This document shows positions 1 through 8,600 of a DNA stretch of 19,057 nucleotides, one piece after another. Each line of letters opens with the position of its first letter. Position 1 is the first letter of the stretch. The stretch is from an uncultured Selenomonadales bacterium. Its GTDB lineage: Bacteria; Bacillota; Negativicutes; Selenomonadales; Selenomonadaceae. Where the stretch lies: positions 1 through 19,057 of the forward strand of contig CALDHY010000036.1 in assembly GCA_937901445.1 (NCBI GenBank). The letters are read 5' to 3'. A model generated the notes under the pieces. That model had not been told where the DNA came from. It saw only the letters and a list, made by a program, of their open reading frames with translations, and did not search any database. The translations under genes and the position numbers were made by a program.

Positions 1-111
1 ATCTTGAACAACAACGCCGCCTATTGTTTCAACGATTGATTGCCGGTCGTCCGGAATAACTTTCCAATTTTCAACGCTTAAGGTTTTAACGGTGCCGATT
101 CTAATAACCAA
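1..111 (-). CDS. Distal tail protein, N-terminal 37 codons only (partial)
   Basis: The gene runs off the left edge of the window. It opens at a TTG codon (111-109) with a strong GGAGGT ribosome binding site at 124-119, seven bases upstream. It overlaps the last codons of the tape measure gene in another frame. The visible start reads MVIRIGTVKTLSVENWK and stays open to base 1. Position directly after the tape measure is where siphoviruses encode the distal tail or first baseplate protein, so that role is inferred from context. The 37 residues are too few for me to name a family. Confidence 0.6.
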   Translation of the reverse strand, partial: MVIRIGTVKTLSVENWKVIPDDRQSIVETIGGVVVQD

Positions 112-3100
112 TGGAATTACCTCCGAGCGCAGATAAAATTTTTGGCGTGATAACGTCTGCAACTCTTTCAGCCAATTCTTGAATGTGCGAATAGTCCCAG
201 GCGTGCGCCGCTTGAATGCTTACGTTGTTGGTAACATTCGGCGGCGTGTTTCCTTGCGAAAAATCTAAGCTGTTAATTTTGTCAATCAGATTTGAAAAAG
301 CCGCTGTAGTGCCTGTAACCTGCTGCGCTAATTCCCCAAAATAACCGCCGGCGTTTTCAAGTGCCTGTCTTTGTCCATCGAAAATTGAATTAAAATCACT
401 GGGTAAAACTTGTTGACTTGGCAACGGTTCAAATTGCGGTTTACCAAAATATTCTTCAATAAGTTTAGTGTCTACGGGTTTACCGTCAACTTGCATATCA
501 AAATATTGTTCGGCTGAATCTTGTGAAGTGGCGGATGCATTTTGTAAAGCCGCTACCGCTTCAGAAATTTCTGCTCTTAAATCAGCTAATTCAGCGGTTG
601 CTTTTGCAATTTGCTCCGAATTGTTTTGAAGTTTTTCTTCCCATTCGTCGGTCATTGAAACAGTAACGTCGGGCAATTCCATATTTGACGCTCCGGCTTT
701 AGCGGCTGTTACGCGCTTAGAATCAGTATCTGTCATAAAATTTGGCATCAAACTGTTTTGAACTGCCTTTTGAGCAAATGAAAATTTTTGAAGTTGCTCC
801 GGCGTCATTTTTAAATCGTCCGGTGTTATACCTTGTTTGTAAAGCTGGTTTAATTCATAACGTTTTAAAGCTTCATAACCGCCTGACTTAAAGGCGCGGT
901 AAGCTTGCAACTGACTTTTCAAAATTTGCATAGCGGCGTTTCTTTCAGCGTCAATCTTTGCTTGCGCCGCCCATTTTGCCGCCGCCGCTTCATCAACGCC
1001 TTGTTTTATAAAAGCCTGCCGCTCCTGTTCGATTTGTTTTAAGCGGTTGTTTAATTCTGTATCCCAAATAGATTGAACTTGCGCGGCTACTTTTTGCGCG
1101 TGTTCTTTAAACTCTTCGTAAATATTATTTCTTTCTTTGTAAAGGTTGTTTAGTTGGTCTTGCTTGTCGGCTAGCTGATTTTCTTTTTCGGTGATTGAAT
1201 TTTCGGCGTCCTCAATAGCTTTTGCCTTTTGTTGCTCGGAAAGTTCGGTTGCTCGGACTTCATCAATACCTTTTTGAATCCACGCTTGCCTTTCTCGTTC
1301 AATTTCAGCAAGTCGTTTATCTAATTCACTCTGGTGAATTGACGATATACTCACCGCAAATTCTTTCTCAAGATTTTCTTTGGCTTGATTTTTTAATTTT
1401 AGTGCTGAAATTTCAGCTTCGCTTTCATCCATACCCGCCGCCGTCCAACTGTTTTTATTGGCGTCGACACTGTCAAATTTATTCTGTAAATCTGTTTGAA
1501 AATGAGCATTTATAGATTGCCGAATTTCTTGCAGTTTTTTCTGATGATTACGTTCAATCTCTTCACGTTTTAAATTTTCACGTTCGGAAATAGCGGTTAC
1601 TTCTTCTTCATATTCTTTGCGGTGTTTTTTCAATGGTTCTATAGCTTCAAGTGATTTTTCTTTCCACTGTTCCAATTCTGCTAAAGATTTACCGTAATTG
1701 TCGTCGCCAAATTGTAAGTCAAGTTTGAGTTTAGAAATTTCTTCGGCAAGTTTAGCCATCCGTTGTAAATGAGCTTCTTGCTCGGCGGGCGTCATAGATT
1801 GTGATTCGTCGCGGTGTTCTCTAAGTTTTTGCGGTGTTAATTTTTTCAGTGCGTCTATATAAAAATTTTCTGTTCGGTTGCGGGCGTCTTCAATTTCTCG
1901 AAAACGTTTTTCATATTCGTAAAGTTTAGCGTTATAAATCGCAGGATTATTCAAAATAGCCGCTCTGGTTGTCGGTAATTCTTTTTGAAGTTCGGCTTCC
2001 ATTAAATCCCTTGCGTTTTTTATTTCTTGAATTTCTTTATATTCTTTGAGTAGCCGGTCTTGCGTAGCTTTACCGGAATAAACTTCGCCTATTGTACCGA
2101 TGGCTCCGGCTCCCAGTTCGATTATCTTGGTTGTCAAGTCTGAAACTTTAAGTGCAACTTCTCCAACTGATGACGCCACAGCGCGTATTCCTTCGGCGTT
2201 ATCTGCAATTACTGAAGTTAAACTGCCGAGCTGTTCACGAATTTTAGGTATCATTTCATTTGCAACCGGCAAAAAAGCGGCTGAAAACGCGCCTTTTAGT
2301 TGTTCCGCTTGTAAATTCAAGGCGTTCAATTCGCCTTGTGCGTTATGTGCAAGCGCGGGGTCTGCAAGGCGATTCTTGACAACCTTTTTTTCAAGTTCAA
2401 TGTTGCCCGCTAAATCTTCCAGGTAAGTTGCAAAGTCGCCTGACGCTCCAATAGCTGTAACAAAATCTCTGCCGCGTCCTTGTTCCTGCGCACGTTTCAA
2501 GCCTTCGGATAAAGAAATTGAAAGGTCATAGGCGTTTTTCAGCTCGCCGTTGCTTTTCCGAATTTCAACGCCGTATGCTTTTAAAGTGTTGACTAAAAAT
2601 TTTGCATTGGCTCCGCCTGTGCCGCTAATACCGGATTCAACTTTTATCAGCGCAGTTTGCATTTTCTTTGCCATAGTGGTAACTTCGCTAATATCTATGC
2701 CGGTAACTTTACAAACTCTTGAAAACTCTGCAAACTCCGAAAGTGTCATTTGTGCGCCTTTCGCCGCCGCGTATAAGGCGTCGCCCGCTTTCATCGCAGG
2801 GTCGGCAAGCTCCAACAAAGTATCTTGAACCTTTTTAGCCGCTAAAGGTATTCCAACAAACGCAAGTGCAACCGCCGCTACAGCTTTTCCTGCCACGCCA
2901 AATGTACTTGGAATTTTGCCGAAAATCTCAATGGTTTTATCAATTACGCCACTGACGGAGCCGGATGCCGCCTTTAATTCGTTGAAAGCAGTGGTTATTT
3001 TTTCAATTTTGGCGGAGGCGTTATCTTTGAAATTGGCTTCCCTGCCATAACGGCTGTTGTCCCTGTAAGCCGCTCTGCCTTCCTTCATAGCTTCGGCAAG

Positions 3101-3517
3101 GCTTTTAGCTTTGTGGGATTTTTCCGCCGCGTCAAGCTGTTTCAACATTTTCAAAATATTTACAGTTTCTTCAAGTTCTTTTTTGCGTGCGGCTATTTGC
3201 TCATCCATTTTTAACTTGGCGGTTAAAGCTTTTGGGTCGCCGGATGATTTATTTTCAGCCGCGTATAAATTCGCTAATTGTTGTTGAACTTTTAAAATCT
3301 GTTGCAATCTATGATAACGGGCGTCAAGATATTCATCCTGATTTTTGGCACCTTGAGCTTCAATGTTAAGTTTAGATTGTTCCTGCTTTAATTTTTCTTC
3401 CAACGCTTTTATATTTTCGGGCAGTTTCCGGTTTAAGTAGACAAGCCCTCTGTCAACTGCTTCAAGGTCAAGCCCAATTTTTATGAGCAGGTCGCCGGTG
3501 TTTCGGTCGTTAGCCAT
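101..3517 (-). CDS. Tail tape measure protein
   Basis: This 1138-residue protein should set tail length and occupy the tail tube lumen until DNA ejection. It is the largest gene of the tail block and lies directly after the tail-assembly chaperone, the standard siphovirus order. Residues about 30-180 are charged and helical. A hydrophobic, glycine/alanine-rich segment follows at about 205-226, and long coiled-coil runs fill about 480-870. Three imperfect copies of one helical unit (about residues 673-713, 728-768 and 818-858) carry the core R-L-x-x-I-E-x-E-R-Q-A-W/F-I-x-x-G-I/V-D-E, best kept in copies 2 and 3. The start has AGGAGG a few bases upstream. No lysozyme or peptidase domain is evident. 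Identification rests on length, composition and position. Confidence 0.9.
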   Translation of the reverse strand: MANDRNTGDLLIKIGLDLEAVDRGLVYLNRKLPENIKALEEKLKQEQSKLNIEAQGAKNQDEYLDARYHRLQQILKVQQQLANLYAAENKSSGDPKALTAKLKMDEQIAARKKELEETVNILKMLKQLDAAEKSHKAKSLAEAMKEGRAAYRDNSRYGREANFKDNASAKIEKITTAFNELKAASGSVSGVIDKTIEIFGKIPSTFGVAGKAVAAVALAFVGIPLAAKKVQDTLLELADPAMKAGDALYAAAKGAQMTLSEFAEFSRVCKVTGIDISEVTTMAKKMQTALIKVESGISGTGGANAKFLVNTLKAYGVEIRKSNGELKNAYDLSISLSEGLKRAQEQGRGRDFVTAIGASGDFATYLEDLAGNIELEKKVVKNRLADPALAHNAQGELNALNLQAEQLKGAFSAAFLPVANEMIPKIREQLGSLTSVIADNAEGIRAVASSVGEVALKVSDLTTKIIELGAGAIGTIGEVYSGKATQDRLLKEYKEIQEIKNARDLMEAELQKELPTTRAAILNNPAIYNAKLYEYEKRFREIEDARNRTENFYIDALKKLTPQKLREHRDESQSMTPAEQEAHLQRMAKLAEEISKLKLDLQFGDDNYGKSLAELEQWKEKSLEAIEPLKKHRKEYEEEVTAISERENLKREEIERNHQKKLQEIRQSINAHFQTDLQNKFDSVDANKNSWTAAGMDESEAEISALKLKNQAKENLEKEFAVSISSIHQSELDKRLAEIERERQAWIQKGIDEVRATELSEQQKAKAIEDAENSITEKENQLADKQDQLNNLYKERNNIYEEFKEHAQKVAAQVQSIWDTELNNRLKQIEQERQAFIKQGVDEAAAAKWAAQAKIDAERNAAMQILKSQLQAYRAFKSGGYEALKRYELNQLYKQGITPDDLKMTPEQLQKFSFAQKAVQNSLMPNFMTDTDSKRVTAAKAGASNMELPDVTVSMTDEWEEKLQNNSEQIAKATAELADLRAEISEAVAALQNASATSQDSAEQYFDMQVDGKPVDTKLIEEYFGKPQFEPLPSQQVLPSDFNSIFDGQRQALENAGGYFGELAQQVTGTTAAFSNLIDKINSLDFSQGNTPPNVTNNVSIQAAHAWDYSHIQELAERVADVITPKILSALGGNSIGY

Positions 3518-3541
3518 ATTTAACCTCCTTTCATTTACAAA

Positions 3542-4008
3542 TTACCATAAATCGTCAATGTAAAATTTTTTCTTGCCGGTGTCGGTAGTTAATTTTTCGT
3601 GAACATTTATTAAATCCAAAAATAAATCCAAATTCATTTCATCGACAGCGGCGAATGAACTGTTAAAAGTTTTCATTGCGAAAAGATAACAACTCAAAAC
3701 GCCTTCATACGCCGTTAAATTTGCGCCGCCGCGTCCGCGTTTTTTTTACCGAGCTTTTCTGTAAGTTTTACAACTACAGCATTTGACACTTCAAAATATT
3801 TTGGGAGAATGTCTTCAATTTCAAGATTATCTAAAACTTCATCGACTGTCACGCCGAATGCAACGGCGATAATGCGGCAAGTTTCATCAAACGCCTCCAT
3901 TACCGGCAAATCTGCGCGCTTATCTTCAAACGCCATAATTTCTCGCCACAAACGCGCTTTAATTTCCGTCATTTCAATTTCTTTGCCGTTAATCGTGATT
4001 GTAACCAT
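3542..4008 (-). CDS. Tail-assembly chaperone, long form made by -1 frameshift (gpGT-like)
   Basis: The 97-codon chaperone gene contains the heptamer A AAA AAC in the correct phase (codons AAA AAA AAC at 3747-3739). After a -1 slip, the new frame is open for 65 more codons from 3739 and stops at 3544-3542, giving a fusion of about 155 residues. The extension has protein-like composition and ends YIDDLW, just before the tape measure gene. In lambda and many siphoviruses the two overlapping genes between major tail protein and tape measure make a short and a frameshifted chaperone that coat the tape measure during tail assembly. The extension lacks a convincing start of its own: the first in-frame ATG comes 22 codons in. 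I see the heptamer and open frame directly; slippage is inferred. Confidence 0.85.
3715..4008 (-). CDS. Tail-assembly chaperone, short form (gpG-like)
   Basis: This 97-residue protein is the zero-frame product of the chaperone gene. It starts after a GGAGG ribosome binding site, 19 bases downstream of the major tail protein gene. It begins with a short beta-like stretch (VTITINGKEIEMTEIKARLW) and is helical after that, a pattern common in short tail chaperones of Gram-positive siphoviruses. The stop lies just past the slippery run of eight A residues, so only the last seven codons are lost in the frameshifted form. The role is inferred from position, size and the frameshift arrangement, not from strong sequence recognition. 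Confidence 0.8.
   Translation of the reverse strand: MVTITINGKEIEMTEIKARLWREIMAFEDKRADLPVMEAFDETCRIIAVAFGVTVDEVLDNLEIEDILPKYFEVSNAVVVKLTEKLGKKNADAAAQI
3739..3745 (-). promoter_or_regulatory. Programmed -1 ribosomal frameshift site (A AAA AAC)
   Basis: The minus strand reads GGT AAA AAA AAC GCG in the zero frame, a canonical X XXY YYZ heptamer. The -1 frame is open downstream for 65 codons and ends just before the tape measure gene. The sequence after the heptamer is GC-rich (CGCGGACGCGGCGGCG), but I see no clear stem-loop, and no obvious upstream Shine-Dalgarno stimulator. Confidence 0.8.
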
Positions 4009-4027
4009 TTTTCATACCTCCTAAAAA

Positions 4028-4579
4028 TTATGCAGATTCAACACTTGAATACCAACTTGTGGCAATGGTTGTATCTGAAGTGTCAATATCTTTTTTCCAC
4101 GCGCCGTCATTTGCTCGACAAACAAACGTACCGGTAATTTTCGGCAACTGATACTCTATATTTTCGCCGCGTGTGTTAATCGTCTCTTGACTTTCGGCAA
4201 ATTTGCCTTTCAACAATTTCACGTAACGAATTAAGCCGTTGTGCGTTTCACTTTCAAACATAATTGCAACGTAAGGCGCGGTATCACTGCCCTTTGAAAC
4301 CATAACGCCGTCTGCGCCGATTGTATGCCCCAAAAGTGCCGCGCGGTCTGTCAAAGGTAAATCCGCAATGTCAATCGTAACTTCGACTTCGCCAAATGAA
4401 TTTGCAGTGGCAATGGCTGAATCATCGCCGTAAAGTGTCGCCTTGTTAATCGTAGGGTTTATGTCAACTGTATTCAAGCCCAAAATTCTTGTCGGAGTTC
4501 CATAAACCGGCGCGGTTGTCGCCGTGTCCTCCGTCGTCATTATTGCGTAGTAAAATTTTTTCAATCCAATTTGCGCCAT
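4028..4579 (-). CDS. Major tail tube protein (phi13-type)
   Basis: This 183-residue protein should polymerise into hexameric rings that form the tail tube. The opening MAQIGLKKFYYAIMTTED, the segment ATLYGDDSAIATANSFGEVEVTID and the later GLIRYVKLLKGKF resemble the phi13-family major tail proteins of Gram-positive siphoviruses, which are about 180-200 residues long. It lies between the tail terminator gene (six-base gap) and the chaperone gene, exactly where the tube gene belongs. No C-terminal Ig-like extension is present. A GGAGGTTG ribosome binding site precedes the ATG. Family call is from recognition and context. Confidence 0.9.
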   Translation of the reverse strand: MAQIGLKKFYYAIMTTEDTATTAPVYGTPTRILGLNTVDINPTINKATLYGDDSAIATANSFGEVEVTIDIADLPLTDRAALLGHTIGADGVMVSKGSDTAPYVAIMFESETHNGLIRYVKLLKGKFAESQETINTRGENIEYQLPKITGTFVCRANDGAWKKDIDTSDTTIATSWYSSVESA

Positions 4580-4585
4580 AATCTT

Positions 4586-4951
4586 TCAACCTCCAATTAT
4601 AATTTTAAAATCTGTAACCAAAATTCTTTTGCCTTCGTTAATGAGTGGCGTTGTCTGTACCCGTGTAAATCCTAAACTTGACATCACATTTTTTACCGCG
4701 CCGTAAAGTGCCGAATAATCCGTCGAAATGATATGAATCCGAATTGTAACTTTGTGAAGTTTTTCCGAATTGTCGCCGTGCAAAACTGGGACGTCACTTA
4801 TTGGCGAATAAACCAAAATTGGGTAGTCGGGGTAAATTTCCGGTGCCTGTAAATAAAAAATGGAACTTTCGCCTTTCGGTAAAAGCTCCATCAGCTCTGC
4901 GTCATTTTTAAACGCCGTATAAATTTTTTCTTCAAGTTGCGCCGTTTCCAT
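4586..4951 (-). CDS. Tail terminator / tail completion protein (DUF3168-like)
   Basis: This 121-residue protein probably caps the growing tail tube and forms the joint to the head. Residues 1-50 (METAQLEEKIYTAFKNDAEL, then YPDYPILVYSPISD) and the central HKVTIRIHIIST strand match the usual pattern of the small tail-completion proteins encoded between the gp10-like neck protein and the major tail protein. Its ATG overlaps the stop codon of the upstream gene by one base, so translation is probably coupled. I recognise the pattern but not a specific named homologue. Confidence 0.75.
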   Translation of the reverse strand: METAQLEEKIYTAFKNDAELMELLPKGESSIFYLQAPEIYPDYPILVYSPISDVPVLHGDNSEKLHKVTIRIHIISTDYSALYGAVKNVMSSLGFTRVQTTPLINEGKRILVTDFKIIIGG

Positions 4952-5286
4952 TATCGCCCGCCCTCAAGTGCTGCCTTAATATTCTCTATAACTGAATCAA
5001 CGTTGTTATAAAAAGCGGGATATAAAAACGGGCGTGCTATTCTCGGGTCGAACTCCACAAATTTTGCATAGTTAATGCCTTTCTTGTTTTGAGCGTTCGC
5101 CGAAATTATGAACATTTCGCCGTTTTTAGCTTCAGTCATTTTTATTGAATCTTTAAGCTTGCCGGTTTTTACAGGGCAAAGACTTTTTGCGTCTGATAAA
5201 ATATCTTTTGCGCCTGCCCTAAAAGCCGTTTTCGCCGCTTGAATTCTTTTATCAATCTGCCCGCGCAATTTATCACTGAATGCCAT
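4951..5286 (-). CDS. HK97 gp10-like neck/tail-component protein
   Basis: This 111-residue protein belongs by pattern to the HK97 gp10 family, which acts at the neck during head-tail joining. Typical signs are an N-terminal basic helix (MAFSDKLRGQIDKRIQAAKT), the motif LCPVKTGKLKDSI at about residues 36-48, and a C-terminal ARPFLYPAFYNNVD segment. V-x-T-G-x-L-x-x-S/D-I followed by a late RPFLxPA is the hallmark of this family. The gene overlaps head closure upstream by 14 bases and touches tail terminator downstream by one base, so this is a compact, probably translationally coupled block. Confidence 0.85.
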   Translation of the reverse strand: MAFSDKLRGQIDKRIQAAKTAFRAGAKDILSDAKSLCPVKTGKLKDSIKMTEAKNGEMFIISANAQNKKGINYAKFVEFDPRIARPFLYPAFYNNVDSVIENIKAALEGGR

Positions 5287-5632
5287 CTTGAATCACTTCC
5301 CTACATTCAAACATTGTCCAGATATGAAAATTTTCAACGTCAAAAGGCGGCGTCAAGATTTTCAACTTTCTGCCGCGCCAAATTATTTCATCGTCCGGCT
5401 TTAAATCTTTCCTGTACCGAATTGTTATTCGATAATTGATTGTATTAATTTTTTCGGGCGTAGAATCGCTTATTTTGCCCGTCAATGGTAAGACTTTCGC
5501 CCATACTGTACAACGTATTACTTCTTCAGTTTTAACTATATCGCCGCGTGTATTACGCTCGGTAATATAATATACAACGCTGATTTTCTCTGATAAGTCG
5601 TCAACTGAAATTTGCCGAATTGCCTGTTTCAT
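5273..5632 (-). CDS. Head closure / head-tail adaptor protein
   Basis: This 119-residue protein resembles the phage head-tail joining family (SPP1 gp16 / HK97 gp7 type) that closes the connector channel after packaging. Supporting features are a beta-rich core with YYITERNTRGDIVKTEEVIRCTVWAKV, a central TINYRITIRYRKDLKPDDEIIWRG and the terminal WTMFECREV. R-I-x-I-R-Y-R-x-D-L-x-x-x-D-x-I-x-W-x-G is typical of the family. The start ATG overlaps the TGA of the RTX gene (sequence TGATG), so the two are probably translationally coupled. Head closure normally sits directly after the connector; here three accessory genes separate them. Confidence 0.85.
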   Translation of the reverse strand: MKQAIRQISVDDLSEKISVVYYITERNTRGDIVKTEEVIRCTVWAKVLPLTGKISDSTPEKINTINYRITIRYRKDLKPDDEIIWRGRKLKILTPPFDVENFHIWTMFECREVIQDGIQ

Positions 5633-8600
5633 CAGCTGCCACCCGTTACTGTTACCGCGCCCTGACTTTGACTTAGTTTATAATTTACCGTCCGACCTAT
5701 CGGTAATTTTTTCAAAGTGATTATACCGGTGCCGAATGTAAACTGAAAATCTTTGAAATTGGTATCGTCTGTATCTATTTCTGCATATGAAGGCAAGCTC
5801 GCCGAATTAACAAATTCAATCGTATCACTTGCGCTAAAATTATAAATATCATCCGTGCCTTCATTAATTTTGAACTGGTAAACGTGCCCGCCTGATGAAT
5901 TGCCGTAAATCGTATCATTGCCCGCGCCGCCGTAAATCGTAACGTTTTGCGCGTTACTACCAACTGAAACAAAATCGCCCGCTCTGTCGTAGCCGTCGCC
6001 AATCAAAATGACGTCGTCATTAGAGCCTGCGTTGATTGAAACATTCTTACCGCTGTTAATAATATTGTCGTTCGATTTACCGGTGTTTATGGTAACGTTA
6101 TCGCCGCTGTTGTTGATATTTTCAATCGAAGTTGTCCCTATGATGGTGTAATTAGAATCAGCGTTAATAAAGAGGTCGCCGGTGTTGCCGGTATATTTTG
6201 TCATTGGTATAGTAGCTGCAACGGTTGTATTATCACTTTGAATGATTGTAATGTTAGTGCCGGGTACGATGTCAAAGTCTGAAAGTTCGTTACCGGTTGC
6301 GCCCGCCTTTTTCGTGCCCTTCATTTGAATATAAGTACCGTCCGAAAGATAAAGTTTAGTGCCTTCTGAAGAATTTTTAACAATGGGTTCGCCGTTTGAA
6401 AGTGAAGGCGTTACACCTGCGCCGAGCTTGATTGAATCATTGACGCTAAAACCTAAAATCAATTCGTTTTCGCCGGATCGCTCGCGTACAAAAACATTAC
6501 CGCCGCCGCTGCTGTAAATAGTGTCAAGTCCTTCACCGCCGTTGACAGTTGCGCCGGAAACTCCCGCTGCAAGGCTTATAAAATCGTCGCCTGTGCCACC
6601 GTCGATTGAAACATTGGAGCCGCCGCTGGCAATGACTGTATCGTTGCCCCTGACGCCAATGACTGTTACATTGTTGCCTGAAGTTTTGACAGAATCTGCG
6701 CCGCTGCCGCCTTCAATATAAACATTTGCGCCGGTGTTTGAAATTGTATCATCACCGCCGCCCGCGTAAATTGAATAGTTAGAATCTGCGTTGTTTATGC
6801 TGTCCGCGTCGCTTGTACCGCCAATTACTTTAGGTACTGTTATTGTTTCAAGCGTGCCGTTAGAATCCAAAACTTTAACAACGTCAACGCCTGCTACTAA
6901 ATTTGTATAGTTTGTATCTTTATAAAGAGTAATTACATAATCGCCGACCTTGATTCCGAAAGTTTTACCGCTCATAACGGTAGAATAAGAAGTTGTATCA
7001 AGGAGTTGTAAAGTATCGTCATCTTGCCAGCCAAAAATGGTATCGTTGTCGTCAATTGTCTTGTATTGGATAATTTGTCCGGCTTGTTCAAGAATAATGG
7101 TATCGTCGCCTGTACCTGCGTAAATTGTATTATTTGAGCCTGCAGCTGCTTTAACATTGATTGAATCAGCACCGCCGCCGCCATAAATTGAAACATTGGT
7201 TGCACTGGTATTTAAAATCTTGTTTGCTTCGTAGTTGCCAATAACAATAGCCCTGTCATCAGCTGTGGTTTGAAGTGTAACTGCAGTTGTGCCGGTAACA
7301 TTTTTGATATTGGGAATGTTATATGTTACAGGTGTCCCGTCGTTAAGTTGGATATAGAAAGTCTTTACAGACGTGTGGGGTTTTTGATATACAGTGCCGT
7401 TGGATTCTTTGATTTTAATAACGGTGCTGTTGTCTTTGAGTTTCAAAACCAAATAGCCGTCTTCGTCGTATGATTCGGATTTAATGGCAGTAGCCAGATC
7501 ATCGCCCGCACCGGTAATTTTGATTGTATCGTTTGCATTTACGCCTTCAAGAATATCTGTGGAGCCGTCGAGTTGAAATTCAAATAAATGTCCGATTGAC
7601 GCGGCAGCGTGAGCAACAACAATAGAATCATTGTTGTAACCGCCGACAACTGTAACATTTTCGCCGCCGGTAATTTTGATAGAATCATTACCTGCGCCGC
7701 CGTTGATTAAAACAGAATTTGCATTGCTTTCAATGTAGTCTGCGCCGTTGGCAGCGTTAATTGTATGATTGTCGTGTTTACCTGCCACTACATTAATTGA
7801 ATCATTAGAATATGTTCCCAAAATTAATTTTGGAACTTCAACCGGTATAGTTTCACCCGTGCTGTCAACAATCTGTAAAACTGTGCCGCCCTGTATAGTG
7901 TCATAATCTGCAACAGTATTTGAACCCTCAGTCGCGCCGGATTTTAATGTACCTTTGAGTAAAACAGAATAAGCACCAACGTTAATTTTAAAGCCGGCGG
8001 CAGTATTTTCGGTAGTATAATCACCGTTAATTTGAAGTACGTCAGAAGCAGTGAAGTTTACAATGGTATCGTTGCCGTCGCCTTTGTTGTAAACGTAGGT
8101 ATGCCCCATATCCGGAGAGCCGAAAATTAAATCGTTGCCTGTGCCGCCGTAAATGCTGTTATTTTGAGCCGCTGCGCCGAGTGAAATTGTATCTTTGCCG
8201 CTGCTTGTGTTAATCGTTACATAATCGCCGGTACTTACAATATAATCGTTGTTGGCGTATCCTCTAATCGAAACATTGTTTCCGGAATTATCTATAGTCG
8301 CTTTAACATACTGATGATCAACATAACCGCTAACGCTGATTGTTACGTTGTTTGCAAGATTCACAGCCGTAAGGTCGTTTGAAATGCTAAGTGTTACGCC
8401 GCTGTCGGTGTTTACTACATAATCTGAAAAGCCGGAGCCTATTACATAACTTGCCGAATAATCCTCAATCTTGAATTTTACTGTGCCGCTGTCAACGTCT
8501 TCAAGCAGAATTGTAGAAACAGTGTCGCCGTTGGTAAGAGTAAGAGTGGCGTTGCCGCCTTCAATCGTATCTGTTACTGTCGTTGTATAATTTTCAAGTC

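Noticed and set aside
6521..6721. Plus-strand and alternative-frame ORFs rich in Ser, Pro, Leu and Thr inside the RTX gene
   Set aside because: They are mirror products of the repetitive RTX codons, have no ribosome binding site and no protein-like domain, and lie fully within a well-supported gene.
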